Of a DNA stretch of 64,000 nt, positions 30,393 to 41,045 are shown piece by piece. A program made the position numbers and the translations under genes. Every line of letters begins with the position of its first letter. Within the stretch, counting starts at the first letter, position 1. Location of the stretch: positions 62,001 to 126,000 of the forward strand of contig JAEERW010000006.1 of NCBI GenBank assembly GCA_016286055.1. The letters run 5' to 3'. This DNA comes from Bacteroidales bacterium (GTDB lineage Bacteria; Bacteroidota; Bacteroidia; Bacteroidales; UBA3824). The notes under the pieces are model-generated. The model made no database searches, was not told the origin of the DNA, and worked only from the letters and a program-made list of their open reading frames with translations.

Positions 30393-32000
30393 CTATTTTT
30401 GCAACTCTGCGCACGTTTTGATAAAGTCCATAAACAAGGGGTGGGGGTGGAGCACGGTCGACGAGTATTCGGGGTGAAACTGCGTGCCAATGTACCACGG
30501 ATGCGATGGAATCTCCACAATCTCTACCAAGCCCGAACCGGGATTTGTGCCCACGCATTTCATTCCGGCGGCTTCAAAATCGGCTAAGTACTTGTTGTTA
30601 AACTCGTAACGGTGGCGGTGGCGTTCTTTGATAAGTTCTTTTTTGCCGTAAGCGTTGTAAGTGCGGGTGTCGGGCTTGATTTGGCAATCGTAAGCGCCCA
30701 GACGCATTGTGCCGCCGAGGTTGGTGATGTTTTTCTGCTCCTCCATAATATCGATAACGTTGTGGGGAGTGGAGGGGTTCATTTCAATGCTGTCGGCATC
30801 GGTGTAGCCAAGCACGTTGCGGGCAAACTCTATCACCATCATCTGCATTCCAAGGCAGATTCCAAAGGCGGGGAGATTGTGCTCTCGGGCATATTCTGCC
30901 GCAATTATCTTGCCCTCGATGCCGCGTTGACCAAATCCGGGACATATCACAATGCCTGCCATTCCTTTGAGCGTGTCGGCAATATTTTTACGTGTAATAT
31001 TCTCACTATTAACGAATAACGTCTTTACCTTGCGGTCGTTGTACACTCCGGCGTGGGCAAGACTTTCGAGAATGCTCTTGTATGCGTCTTGAAGGTCGTA
31101 TTTACCTACAAGTCCGATAGTTATGGTTTTAGTTGCGTTTTTGCGGCGTTCCAAATAGTCGCGCCACGGACCAAGTGCGGGACGTTCGCCCGGGGTAATG
31201 CCCATTTTGGTTAAAATCACCTCGTCGAAACCCTGATTTTGCATATTTACAGGCACTTCGTAAATGCTCGGAAGGTCTTGACTTTGTATAACTGCGGCGG
31301 TGTCAACGTTGCAAAAATGAGCCACTTTTGAACGAAGTTCGTCGCTGAGGGGGTGTTCGGTGCGCAAAACAAGCACTTCGGGCTGAATACCAAGACCTTG
31401 CAACTGTTTTACGCTTGTTTGTGTGGGTTTGGTTTTGAGTTCGCCTGCCGCTGCAAGATATGGCACAAGCGTAAGGTGCACGTTTAGAGAGTTTTGCGGA
31501 CCAAGTTCCCAACGCAGTTGACGTATTGCTTCGAGAAAAGGCTGACTTTCTATGTCGCCGATGGTGCCGCCAATTTCGGTGATGACAAAGTCGAAATGCT
31601 CTTTTGAGGCGTTGAGGCGTATTCGATGCTTGATTTCGTCGGTGATATGCGGCACCACTTGGATAGTTTTGCCGAGATAGTCGCCGTGACGCTCTTTTTC
31701 GATGACGCTCAGGTAGATACGTCCTGTGGTAACGCTGTTGTTGCGGGTGGTTTCGATACCTGTAAAACGCTCGTAATGACCAAGATCGAGGTCGGTTTCC
31801 ATACCGTCGGCTGTTACGTAACATTCGCCGTGTTCGTAAGGGTTAAGCGTACCCGGGTCGATATTGATATACGGGTCGAATTTTTGGATAGTGATTTTGT
31901 AGCCCCTTGCTTGGAGCAATTTGCCGAGCGATGCGGAAATTATTCCCTTGCCCAACGACGATGTAACGCCGCCTGTAATAAATATGTACTTAGTGTCCAT
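30393..32000 (-). CDS. pyrG: CTP synthase
   Basis: KYIFITGGVTSSLGKGIISASLG; GATase domain FGICLGMQ. Confidence 0.97.
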   Translation of the reverse strand: MDTKYIFITGGVTSSLGKGIISASLGKLLQARGYKITIQKFDPYINIDPGTLNPYEHGECYVTADGMETDLDLGHYERFTGIETTRNNSVTTGRIYLSVIEKERHGDYLGKTIQVVPHITDEIKHRIRLNASKEHFDFVITEIGGTIGDIESQPFLEAIRQLRWELGPQNSLNVHLTLVPYLAAAGELKTKPTQTSVKQLQGLGIQPEVLVLRTEHPLSDELRSKVAHFCNVDTAAVIQSQDLPSIYEVPVNMQNQGFDEVILTKMGITPGERPALGPWRDYLERRKNATKTITIGLVGKYDLQDAYKSILESLAHAGVYNDRKVKTLFVNSENITRKNIADTLKGMAGIVICPGFGQRGIEGKIIAAEYAREHNLPAFGICLGMQMMVIEFARNVLGYTDADSIEMNPSTPHNVIDIMEEQKNITNLGGTMRLGAYDCQIKPDTRTYNAYGKKELIKERHRHRYEFNNKYLADFEAAGMKCVGTNPGSGLVEIVEIPSHPWYIGTQFHPEYSSTVLHPHPLFMDFIKTCAELQK

Positions 32001-32118
32001 CTTGCATTGTTTTGTTTGCAAAATTGGCTAAAAAACCGTTTCGTTTTTACGTAATTTTAGATTTAATAGAATGCTATAACTTGTGGAAATGTGGCAAAAA
32101 AAATGAGATTTCCACAGA

Positions 32119-33483
32119 TTATGATTTGTAGATTTCAGTCGGATACTGCCCTGTAAAGCACGCGGCGCACATATCGGTGCGGTTGCCGGCTTTGAAAAGG
32201 GCTTCTTTGGAGAGGAAATGGAGCGAGTCGGCACCGATAAATTCACGCATTTGCTCAACGGTGTAGTGCGAGCCGAGGAGTTCTTCGTAGGTGCCGGTGT
32301 CCACGCCGTAGTAACAGGGAAAGGCATATTTGGGACTTGCTATGCAGAGGTGAACCTCCTTTGCGCCGGCGTCGCGAAGTAGCGATACAATTTGTTTGGA
32401 TGTGGTGCCGCGCACAATGCTGTCGTCGATGAGCACAAGACTTTTGCCGGCTACAACGCTTCGTACTGGCGAAAGTTTCATCTTTACGCCTCGGCTGCGG
32501 AGTTCTTGCGTGGGCTGTATAAATGTGCGGGCAACGTATTTGCTTTTTACCAAACCCATTTCGTAAGGTATGCCGCTGGCTTCGGAGTAACCTATTGCTG
32601 CACTGAGACTTGAATCGGGTACGCCTACCACAATATCTGCCTTTACTTTACATTCTTCGTAGAGCAAACGACCCGAATTGTGGCGGAATGTGTGCACGTT
32701 GCAACCCTCGATGTCGCTGTCGGGACGGGCAAAATAGATAAACTCCATTATGCACATTTTGTGGTGTTTATCGTCGGAATAATGGCTGCTGCGTAGTCCG
32801 TGATGGTCGATGGAGAGGATTTCGCCGGGTTCGATGTCGCGGATAAATTCTGCGCCCACAGCGTCGAACGCGCAGGTTTCGCTTGCCACCATATAGCCGT
32901 TGCCGAGCCGGGCAAGCGAGAGGGGATGAAAACCAAATTTATCGCGGCAAACGTAAAGGCGGTTGGTGGTCATAATCACCATTGAAAAAGCACCTTGAAG
33001 CATGCTGAGAGCCTCGTTGATGTTGTAAATACGGTGTTCTTCGGTGCGGTCTTTTTTGATTAGATGCGCAAAAAGTTCGCTGTCGGAAGTGGTTTGAAAA
33101 AGGCTTCCGCGATTTTCTAACATCATGCGCAACTCTTTGGAATTGATTATGTTACCATTGTGCACAAGGGCAAAATCGCCGGTGTGATGACGAAATGTTA
33201 GGGGCTGCACGTTTTCGATTCCGCCCACGTCGGTGGTGGGGTAGCGCACGTGACCAATGGCAATTGAACCTGTAAGGTCGGCGATGTTTTGCTTGTTGAA
33301 CACCTCGCCAACAAGTCCTATACCCTTGTGGGTGAGCATTTTGCCATTGTCGAAAGTTGTAATACCGCAGCCCTGTTGACCACGGTGTTGAAGGCTGTGA
33401 AGGGCGTAATAGGCAAAGTCGGCGGCATTTTCCACGCCGTAGAACCCGCATACGCCACATTCGTGGTGGATTTCGTCTTCCAT
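32119..33483 (-). CDS. purF: Amidophosphoribosyltransferase
   Basis: MEDEIHHECGVCGFYG N-terminal Cys nucleophile; PRPP motif VLIDDSIVRGTTS. Confidence 0.92.
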   Translation of the reverse strand: MEDEIHHECGVCGFYGVENAADFAYYALHSLQHRGQQGCGITTFDNGKMLTHKGIGLVGEVFNKQNIADLTGSIAIGHVRYPTTDVGGIENVQPLTFRHHTGDFALVHNGNIINSKELRMMLENRGSLFQTTSDSELFAHLIKKDRTEEHRIYNINEALSMLQGAFSMVIMTTNRLYVCRDKFGFHPLSLARLGNGYMVASETCAFDAVGAEFIRDIEPGEILSIDHHGLRSSHYSDDKHHKMCIMEFIYFARPDSDIEGCNVHTFRHNSGRLLYEECKVKADIVVGVPDSSLSAAIGYSEASGIPYEMGLVKSKYVARTFIQPTQELRSRGVKMKLSPVRSVVAGKSLVLIDDSIVRGTTSKQIVSLLRDAGAKEVHLCIASPKYAFPCYYGVDTGTYEELLGSHYTVEQMREFIGADSLHFLSKEALFKAGNRTDMCAACFTGQYPTEIYKS

Positions 33484-33516
33484 ATTATGTTGTTTTTTTA
33501 ATTTGCTTCTTTGCAA

Positions 33517-33566
33517 CAAAAGTATCAATTAAAAAACGGCTATGAAATACGAAAAAGACTGAATTT
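33517..33566 (-). promoter_or_regulatory. Predicted purF promoter with upstream motif AAATTCAGTCTTTTTCGTAT
   Basis: -7-like TACTTTTG (33517-33524, minus) and motif at 33547-33566 sharing sequence and spacing with carA. Confidence 0.5.
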
Positions 33567-33584
33567 GATGCGGAATTTGGTTGC

Positions 33585-34727
33585 TTACATTATATTCCCT
33601 TCCCAAAGATCCTTGAAGAAAGTATTGATATTCATTATCTCTATTCCTGAATCTGTTTTTCTGTCAAAGGGGTCGAGCGAAACTATGATGAGGCGGGCGG
33701 TAGGAAAATCGTCGTGAAACGCTTTGAGACCTTTTAAATGGCGATTTTCGATGTTATCCGACGATTTTATTTCAATGGCAACCTCTGCATCGCCCAAGAC
33801 CACATCTACCTCCTGACCTGTATATGCGTGCCAATAACTTATTCGCAAATCCTTGTGTGTATATCCGTTGTAAGCGATAATTTCCTGAATTACAAGATGT
33901 TCAAAAGCGTGCCCGTATTCAGGACTTCCGTGTTGAAGGTTTTGTCGGCGTAGCAAATGGTTGGTTATACCAATGTCGAAATAATAAAACCTACTTGCTT
34001 GTACAATTTTCCTTTTCTGCGACTTGGTGTAAGCCGGTATCATATAGCCTATTAAGGTGTCGGTAAGTATGTTGAAATACTCTTTCGCCGTGTTTGCGCT
34101 AACTCCGCAGTCAGAGGCTATGTTTTGATAATTAACCATTTCGCCATCGGTCATTGCCGCAATTTCGAGAAATTTGGTAAAACTTGCAAGGTTGCGCACC
34201 AACGCTTCTGCCTTGATTTCTTCTTTGAGATACACGTCAACGTATGCTTGCAAGAGTCGTTTGGGATTCGACGATGTGTAAAACTTTGGCAGCATACCAT
34301 AGTTGATGGCTTTGTTGATGTCAAAATCATCTATTTCCTGACTTACAAGGGGATAAAGATTGCAAGGCAGAGCCCTTCCGCCAAGTGTGTTGATGCCGCT
34401 GCGTTTGAGTTTACGTGCGCTCGATCCACATAGTATGAACCTTATTCCGCAGTTTGAAATCAACCAATGTATCTCGTTGAGTAGCAATGGCAACTGTTGT
34501 ATTTCGTCGATAATGACGGTAGTGCCGGCAGGTTTGTTTTCGAGTTGCTGTCTGAGCCGTTCAGGATTTTTTTGCAGACGGGTGAATATTTCAGATTTGA
34601 GCAAGTCGATAAAAATTGCATCGGGAAATCTTGCGCGAATTAGTGTCGTTTTTCCTGTCTGCCGCGCTCCAAATAGGAACAGACTCTCTTCCGGCTCGTC
34701 TTCGATTTTGTATATTCTCTTAAACAT
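33585..34727 (-). CDS. ATP-binding protein, AAA + DUF4143 type
   Basis: LFGARQTGKTTLIRARFPDA; TVIIDEIQQLP; C-terminal nuclease-like region; start at MFKRIYKI. Confidence 0.85.
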   Translation of the reverse strand: MFKRIYKIEDEPEESLFLFGARQTGKTTLIRARFPDAIFIDLLKSEIFTRLQKNPERLRQQLENKPAGTTVIIDEIQQLPLLLNEIHWLISNCGIRFILCGSSARKLKRSGINTLGGRALPCNLYPLVSQEIDDFDINKAINYGMLPKFYTSSNPKRLLQAYVDVYLKEEIKAEALVRNLASFTKFLEIAAMTDGEMVNYQNIASDCGVSANTAKEYFNILTDTLIGYMIPAYTKSQKRKIVQASRFYYFDIGITNHLLRRQNLQHGSPEYGHAFEHLVIQEIIAYNGYTHKDLRISYWHAYTGQEVDVVLGDAEVAIEIKSSDNIENRHLKGLKAFHDDFPTARLIIVSLDPFDRKTDSGIEIMNINTFFKDLWEGNIM

Positions 34728-34777
34728 AGGCGTAATGTTTGTAACTGTCTGCAAATATACAAACTTTTTTTTGAAAA

Positions 34778-34840
34778 TCCGCAACTCTATTGCGGATTTT
34801 TTATGAAATTCCGCAGTGGTGCTGCGGATTTTTAATGATT
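34778..34840. repeat. Two tandem hairpin units, 32 bp period
   Basis: tccgcaactctattgcggattttt (34778) and tccgcagtggtgctgcggattttt (34810). Confidence 0.7.
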
Positions 34841-34939
34841 ATTAAATTAATAATCAAGGATTTAAATGTTTATTTTAGCAAAATTTTTTATAATGAATTT
34901 ATGTATTATTTTTTGTGTGCCCCTTGTATAAAAACACAA

Positions 34940-34973
34940 AATTTCGGCAATATCAATTTTTATTGCCGAAATT
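34940..34973. terminator. Hairpin downstream of carB
   Basis: aatttcggcaata...tattgccgaaatt. Confidence 0.7.
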
Positions 34974-35013
34974 TTGAAATATTTAAGGGTTAGACTATGA
35001 ATGCCTGATGTGA

Positions 35014-38000
35014 CTAATATTCATTCCACGGCTTTATCTTCAAGTTTTCTACGCCGATTTGGCAGACGGAGTAGATGTAGGCACTTGCAAGGCGGGCGTT
35101 GGTGATGAGCGGAATGTTGAAGTCGATGGCGGTGCGACGGATCTTGTGTCCGTTTTCAAGTTCCCTTGCAGTATTGTTTTTGGGAATGTTGATCACAAGG
35201 TCAATCTTATGATTTGACAGATAGTCGATTACGTTGGGCGATTTGCCAGTGTCGGGCCAATGCAGCACTTCGGATTCGATACCGTTGGCGGCAAGAAAAT
35301 CGGCTGTTCCGCCAGTGGCGTAAAGTTTGTAACCCTTGGCTTTGAGCATCCGAGATGCGTCCAAAAGATCTACCTTTGATTTCGCTGAGCCTGAGGATAT
35401 TAATACGCCCTTGTTTTTATCGGGAATGCGGTGACCAACCGAGAGCATACTTTTGAGGAGCGCGGCGTGATAGTTGTCGCCAATGCAGGCCACCTCGCCG
35501 GTAGATGCCATATCCACACCCAAAACAGGGTCGGCTTTGAGCAAGCGGGCAAACGAGAATTGCGACGACTTAACGCCCACATAATCAATATCTGCGAAGG
35601 TTTTGCCGTAGGGTTCAACTTCTTTGCCGAGCATTATTTCGGTTGCCATGCCTATGAAGTTGAATTTTGTGATTTTCGACACAAACGGGAAACTGCGCGA
35701 AGCCCTTAAATTACACTCAATTACACGCAACGAATTGTCCTTGGCAAGAAACTGAATGTTAAACGGTCCGGAGATGTTCAACGTTTGTGCTATCTGTTTG
35801 GAAATCTTTTTGATACGGCGTATTGTCTCGTAATAGAGTTTCTGCGCGGGAAAAACCACAGTGGCGTCGCCAGAGTGAACGCCTGCGTATTCGATATGTT
35901 CGCTAATGGCGTAACATTTAATTACTCCGCGCTGCGCAACTGCGTCTATTTCAACCTCTTTGGCACGTTGAAGAAATTCCGTTACCACTACGGGGTGTTC
36001 CTGACTTACCACGGCGGCGTTTTTGAGAGCGTTTTCAAGTTCGTCGCGACTTTCTACCACGCGCATTGCAGCACCCGAAAGCACATACGAGGGACGAATC
36101 AAAACTGGCAGTCCCACTTCGTCAACAAAACTGTAAATATCCTTTATATCAGTAAGTTCCTTCCAGCGCGGTTGGTCAATTCCAAGACTGTCGCACATTT
36201 CGGAAAACTTTTGACGGTCTTCGGCCATATCGATAGATTTCGCGGGAGTTCCGAGAATGTTAACGCCTTGTTTATCAAGCAATAATGCAAGGTTGTTGGG
36301 AATTTGTCCGCCGGTGGAAACTATTACGCCTTTGGGCTGTTCCATCTCGTAAATATCAAGCACGCGTTCGAGGGTGAGTTCGTCGAAAAACAGCCGGTCG
36401 CAAATGTCGTAGTCGGTGCTGACGGTTTCGGGGTTGTAATTTATCATAATGGCGCGGTAACCCATCTCCTGAATTTTCTTAACCGCAGCCACGCCGCACC
36501 AGTCGAATTCTACCGACGAACCAATGCGGTAAGCACCTGAACCAAGCACAATTACAGATTTTCCGTCGTGATTAAAATCTACATCGTTTTCGGTGCCGTT
36601 GTATGTAATATAAAGGTAATTGGTTTGTGCAGGATATTCGCCGGCAAGTGTATCTATTTGTTTTACAACGGGTTTGATACCAAGTTTTTGACGATATTTG
36701 CGCACTTCCAATGCCTTTTTGTGAGGGTCGATATTGTCTTTGATAACGATTTTGCCAATTTGATAATCGGAATATCCCATTTGCTTGGCTTCCAGCAACA
36801 AAGCCTGCGGAATTTGTTCCAAACTGGCGCATTTGGCAAGTTCGAGTTTAAGAAGGTGAATGTTTTCGAGGCGGGCAAGAAACCATTTGTCAATTTTGGT
36901 CATATCGTGCAGACGGTCAACGGTATAGCCTCGGTCGAAAGCAATTTCAATGGCAGCCAAACGTTTGTCGGTGGGGTTGTTGAGTTCAAAATCGAGGTCG
37001 GGAATGGTGATGGTGTTGCCCGTAAAGCCGTGCATGCCTTGTCCCACCATGCGGAGACCCTTCTGAATGGCCTCTTCAAAGGTGCGTCCAATCGACATTA
37101 CCTCGCCAACCGATTTCATCGATGAGCCAATCAACTTGCTAACTCCCTCAAATTTACCAAGATCCCAACGAGGAATTTTGCAGACAACGTAATCGAGAGC
37201 GGGTTCAAAGCAAGCCTTGGTAACTTTGGTAACGGCGTTTGGAATCTCGTCGAGACCATATCCTAAGCCCAATTTGGCTGCCACGGCTGCCAACGGATAA
37301 CCTGTGGCTTTGGAGGCAAGTGCCGACGAACGACTCAATCGGGCGTTTACCTCAATTACGCGATAATCGTCGCTTTCGGGGTCGAGAGCATACTGTACGT
37401 TGCATTCGCCCACAATGCCCACGTTTCTTACAATCTTGATGGCAATGCTTCGGAGAAGATGATATTCGTGGTCGCTGAGGGTTTGCGAGGGAGCCACCAC
37501 AACACTTTCGCCGGTATGTATTCCAAGGGGGTCGAAATTCTCCATGTTGCAGACTGTGATGCAGTTATCGTAACGGTCGCGCACCACTTCGTACTCAATT
37601 TCTTTCCAACCTTTGAGCGATTTTTCGATTAGAATTTGGGGCGAATACGAAAACGCAGATTCGGCAAGGCGACGGAGTTCGTCATCGTTGGCACAGAAAC
37701 CAGAACCGAGACCGCCGAGAGTGTAAGCCGCACGCACAATCACAGGGTAACCAATTTCGCGAACCACCTTTAATGCCTCGTCTATGTTGTTAACAGCCAC
37801 GCTTTTAGCCGTTTTAACGCCGATTTTGTGCATCATTTCGGCAAATAGTTCGCGGTCTTCGGTGTTGATAATGGCTTCAACGGGTGTGCCGAGAACTTTA
37901 ATATTATATTTTTTTAGAATACCCATTTTGTGCAAAGCCACGCCGCAGTTGAGTGCAGTTTGACCTCCAAACGCCAAAAGAATGGCATCGGGTTTTTCTT

Positions 38001-38229
38001 TAATAATTACCTTTTCAACAAATTCGGGAGTAACGGGCAGATAATAAATCACGTCGGCAATGCCTTCTGAGGTCTGCACCGTGGCAATATTCGGGTTGAT
38101 GAGGATTGTGAATTTTCCCTCCTCGCGCAAAGCCTTCAAAGCCTGAGAGCCTGAATAATCAAACTCGCCCGATTCGCCAATTTTTAATGCGCCCGAGCCA
38201 AGTACTAATATTTTTTTACAATCTTCCAT
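35014..38229 (-). CDS. carB: Carbamoyl-phosphate synthase large subunit
   Basis: 1071 aa; duplicated ATP-grasp halves, VLGSGALKIGESGEFDYSG and VLGSGAYRIGSSVEFDW. Confidence 0.97.
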   Translation of the reverse strand: MEDCKKILVLGSGALKIGESGEFDYSGSQALKALREEGKFTILINPNIATVQTSEGIADVIYYLPVTPEFVEKVIIKEKPDAILLAFGGQTALNCGVALHKMGILKKYNIKVLGTPVEAIINTEDRELFAEMMHKIGVKTAKSVAVNNIDEALKVVREIGYPVIVRAAYTLGGLGSGFCANDDELRRLAESAFSYSPQILIEKSLKGWKEIEYEVVRDRYDNCITVCNMENFDPLGIHTGESVVVAPSQTLSDHEYHLLRSIAIKIVRNVGIVGECNVQYALDPESDDYRVIEVNARLSRSSALASKATGYPLAAVAAKLGLGYGLDEIPNAVTKVTKACFEPALDYVVCKIPRWDLGKFEGVSKLIGSSMKSVGEVMSIGRTFEEAIQKGLRMVGQGMHGFTGNTITIPDLDFELNNPTDKRLAAIEIAFDRGYTVDRLHDMTKIDKWFLARLENIHLLKLELAKCASLEQIPQALLLEAKQMGYSDYQIGKIVIKDNIDPHKKALEVRKYRQKLGIKPVVKQIDTLAGEYPAQTNYLYITYNGTENDVDFNHDGKSVIVLGSGAYRIGSSVEFDWCGVAAVKKIQEMGYRAIMINYNPETVSTDYDICDRLFFDELTLERVLDIYEMEQPKGVIVSTGGQIPNNLALLLDKQGVNILGTPAKSIDMAEDRQKFSEMCDSLGIDQPRWKELTDIKDIYSFVDEVGLPVLIRPSYVLSGAAMRVVESRDELENALKNAAVVSQEHPVVVTEFLQRAKEVEIDAVAQRGVIKCYAISEHIEYAGVHSGDATVVFPAQKLYYETIRRIKKISKQIAQTLNISGPFNIQFLAKDNSLRVIECNLRASRSFPFVSKITKFNFIGMATEIMLGKEVEPYGKTFADIDYVGVKSSQFSFARLLKADPVLGVDMASTGEVACIGDNYHAALLKSMLSVGHRIPDKNKGVLISSGSAKSKVDLLDASRMLKAKGYKLYATGGTADFLAANGIESEVLHWPDTGKSPNVIDYLSNHKIDLVINIPKNNTARELENGHKIRRTAIDFNIPLITNARLASAYIYSVCQIGVENLKIKPWNEY

Positions 38230-38236
38230 AATTCTA

Positions 38237-39319
38237 TTATCTGTTTTTGTATTTTACCATATTGTTGAAAAATTCGGCAAAAAGCGATTCGGTATCCACT
38301 GGTCCGCTCGAAGCCTCAGGGTGAAACTGTGTTGAGAAAAACGGTTTCTCTTTGTGACGGATGCCCTCGTTGGTGCCGTCGTTGAGGTTGATAAACATTG
38401 TTTCCCAATCGCTTGGAATTGTCTTATCGTCAATGGCATAGCCGTGATTTTGACTTGTAATAAAACAGCGGTGAGTGCCCGGAATCAGCACCGGTTGATT
38501 GTGGCTGCGGTGACCATATTTTAGTTTGTAAGTGGTGGCTCCGGCAGCAAGTGCAAGCAACTGATTTCCAAGACATATACCCATAATCGGACGGTCTTCT
38601 TTTAGAGCCTTTTTGATGTGTTCCACGGTTTCGGTGCATTTGGCAGGGTCGCCGGGACCATTTGAAATAAACAATCCGTCGTAATCTTCGTTAATAAAAT
38701 CATAGTTCCACGGCACGCGCTTGATGGTAACATCGTGTTTCAAAAGGCAGCGGAGAATATTGTTTTTCATTCCGCAGTCTACCATCAAAACTTTGTATTT
38801 GCCTGAGCCGTAGGTGGTTATATCTTTTGTTGAGACCATTGCCACAAGATTGTCTTGATTGGGGTCGTAAAATGGAATATCCTCATTATCAAATATTATC
38901 TTGCCCGACATTGAGCCGTATTCGCGTAGTTTTTTGGTGAGAGCGCGAGTGTCGATGCCGCAAATACCGGGCACTTGCCACTCTTTGAGCCAATCGCCGA
39001 GACTTTTTTTCGAGTCCCAATGGCTGTAACGCTCCGAATAGTTAGAAATAACAAGAGCCGAACATTGAATCTTGTCCGACTCGTAAAAGTTTGATACACC
39101 GTTAGTTTTTTCATCGCCCGGCACACCGTAATTACCAATCATAGGGTAGGTGGGAATAAGAATCTGCCCCTTGTAACTTGGGTCGGTGAGGCTTTCGGGA
39201 TAGCCCGTCATAGCGGTGTAGAACACCAATTCGCCCGCTACCGATTTTTCGTAGCCAAACGACAGCCCCTCGTATTCGCTGCCGTCGGCAAGTTTCAAAA
39301 TTGCTTTTTTCATTGCCAT
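38237..39319 (-). CDS. carA: Carbamoyl-phosphate synthase small subunit
   Basis: FYTAMTGYPESLTDPSY; GATase PIMGICLGNQLLALA. Confidence 0.96.
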   Translation of the reverse strand: MAMKKAILKLADGSEYEGLSFGYEKSVAGELVFYTAMTGYPESLTDPSYKGQILIPTYPMIGNYGVPGDEKTNGVSNFYESDKIQCSALVISNYSERYSHWDSKKSLGDWLKEWQVPGICGIDTRALTKKLREYGSMSGKIIFDNEDIPFYDPNQDNLVAMVSTKDITTYGSGKYKVLMVDCGMKNNILRCLLKHDVTIKRVPWNYDFINEDYDGLFISNGPGDPAKCTETVEHIKKALKEDRPIMGICLGNQLLALAAGATTYKLKYGHRSHNQPVLIPGTHRCFITSQNHGYAIDDKTIPSDWETMFINLNDGTNEGIRHKEKPFFSTQFHPEASSGPVDTESLFAEFFNNMVKYKNR

Positions 39320-39338
39320 GTAATTATTTTCAACGCCG

Positions 39339-39388
39339 CAAAATTACAGATAAAAACCGACGGCGAGAATACGAGAAAAACTGAATTT
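39339..39388 (-). promoter_or_regulatory. Predicted carA promoter with upstream motif AAATTCAGTTTTTCTCGTAT
   Basis: -7-like TAATTTTG (39339-39346, minus) and motif at 39369-39388, same 22-nt gap as purF. Confidence 0.5.
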
Positions 39389-39446
39389 TTGATTTGGGAT
39401 TTGAGAAAAATGGATTACCTTTGCAGAGACAATAAAGGCAAAAGTT

Positions 39447-41003
39447 ATGGCAAAAGAATTTAACACATCGGTAACTTGCAATCCAAAACGTCACTATATG
39501 GTGGACGTTACGGCAAAGATGAAGGTTTTTGAAGGCTTGATAGACGACGGTAAATATTTTACAATCACTCGTGCACGACAGTTTGGAAAATCCACCTCGC
39601 TTAATTGGATTTACAATAATTTGAGTGATAGGTATTTAGTGATACCTGCAAGTTTTGAAAAATACTCAGAAGATAGTTGGAATGACGATGATTCTTTTTG
39701 TAAATATTTTTGTACCAAGATTATAGATGCTTGTGTTCGAGAAAACGACAAAAGTGTTATAAGTTTTTGGCAGGATGCAAAAAATACACAAAAGTTTGAT
39801 TTTGACCAATTATCTCAAAAAATTACCGATTTTTGCCAGAAATGCGGTAGAAAAGTGGTGCTTACCATCGACGAAGTAGACAAGGCAAGCAACCACGAGG
39901 TTTTTGTAAGATTTCTTGGAATGTTGCGCAATCTGTATCTCGACCGCGAAAAATTTAGCGATGAAACCCTCACATTTTGGTCGGTAATACTTGCGGGTGT
40001 TTACGATGTCAAGAATTTGAAACTTAAAATACGTCCCGAAGAGGAGCATCAATTCAATTCGCCGTGGAATGTTGCCTCCGATTACAAACTCGATATGACA
40101 TTTAATCCTCAGGAAATAAGCACGATGCTTGCCGATTATGAAAATGATTATCATTTTGGATTCAACATAAAAGAAATTTCTGAGGAGATTTATAAATATA
40201 CGTCGGGCTATCCAGTTTTGGTGAGTGCGGTTTGCAAGGCAATCGACGAACAATTAGACAAGGATTGGACTTTGGACGGTGTTTTGAAAGGTGTAAAAAC
40301 TGTGTTGAGAGACGAAAATTTCACACTTTTGAAGTACATCAAAAGGAATATGGAACAATATCCCGAACTAAAAACGTTTCTCAGAGCGGTTACATTAGAC
40401 CGAATTTACATCAATTATTACGCGTTGAATACCCCGGTTGATTTGGCGAGAATGTTTGCCTACATACGTCCTGACAAAAATTCGAGGGCGCAGATTCACA
40501 ATCTGATTTTTCAACAGGTTTTGTATGAATATTTCATTGCCGAAAATACGCTCAGTCAGTTGAATAGCAATACAGGTGTCTTCGTAGATAAAAACGGCGA
40601 CCTTAATATGCCATTGATTATCAATCGTTTTAAAGATTTGATGTCGAAGAAACAGAACAAAGAGGAGTTTCTTGAACGTGAGGGACGCTTTATGTTCATC
40701 TGTTTTCTTAAACCGATTATCAACGGCACAGGCTTTTATTATTCCGAGCCCGAAAACGACGACGGCAGCCGTATGGATTTGGTAATCACCTACAATCGCA
40801 AAGAGTACGTTATAGAACTAAAAATATGGCACGGCACCGAATACGAAATCTCTGGCAGAGACCAACTTTCGGAATACCTTACCTCCCGCAACCTATCCGA
40901 AGGCTACCTTGTAACCTTCTCATTCCTCAAAAACAAAGTGGTTCAAGAAAAACCCGAATGGATTGAGTATGAGGGGAAAAGGATATATGAGGCGGTGATA
41001 TAG
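39447..41003 (+). CDS. AAA-ATPase-like protein with C-terminal PD-(D/E)XK nuclease domain
   Basis: FTITRARQFGKSTSLNWI; VVLTIDEVDKAS; C-terminal RMDLVITYNRKEYVIELKIWHG. Confidence 0.85.
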   Translation: MAKEFNTSVTCNPKRHYMVDVTAKMKVFEGLIDDGKYFTITRARQFGKSTSLNWIYNNLSDRYLVIPASFEKYSEDSWNDDDSFCKYFCTKIIDACVRENDKSVISFWQDAKNTQKFDFDQLSQKITDFCQKCGRKVVLTIDEVDKASNHEVFVRFLGMLRNLYLDREKFSDETLTFWSVILAGVYDVKNLKLKIRPEEEHQFNSPWNVASDYKLDMTFNPQEISTMLADYENDYHFGFNIKEISEEIYKYTSGYPVLVSAVCKAIDEQLDKDWTLDGVLKGVKTVLRDENFTLLKYIKRNMEQYPELKTFLRAVTLDRIYINYYALNTPVDLARMFAYIRPDKNSRAQIHNLIFQQVLYEYFIAENTLSQLNSNTGVFVDKNGDLNMPLIINRFKDLMSKKQNKEEFLEREGRFMFICFLKPIINGTGFYYSEPENDDGSRMDLVITYNRKEYVIELKIWHGTEYEISGRDQLSEYLTSRNLSEGYLVTFSFLKNKVVQEKPEWIEYEGKRIYEAVI

Positions 41004-41045
41004 ATTTTTTTTATCCCGGAAACAAAAAAATGGCAACGATGAGTA

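Noticed and set aside
35785-37125. Large plus-strand ORFs opposite carB
   Set aside because: Shadow ORFs of a conserved housekeeping gene.
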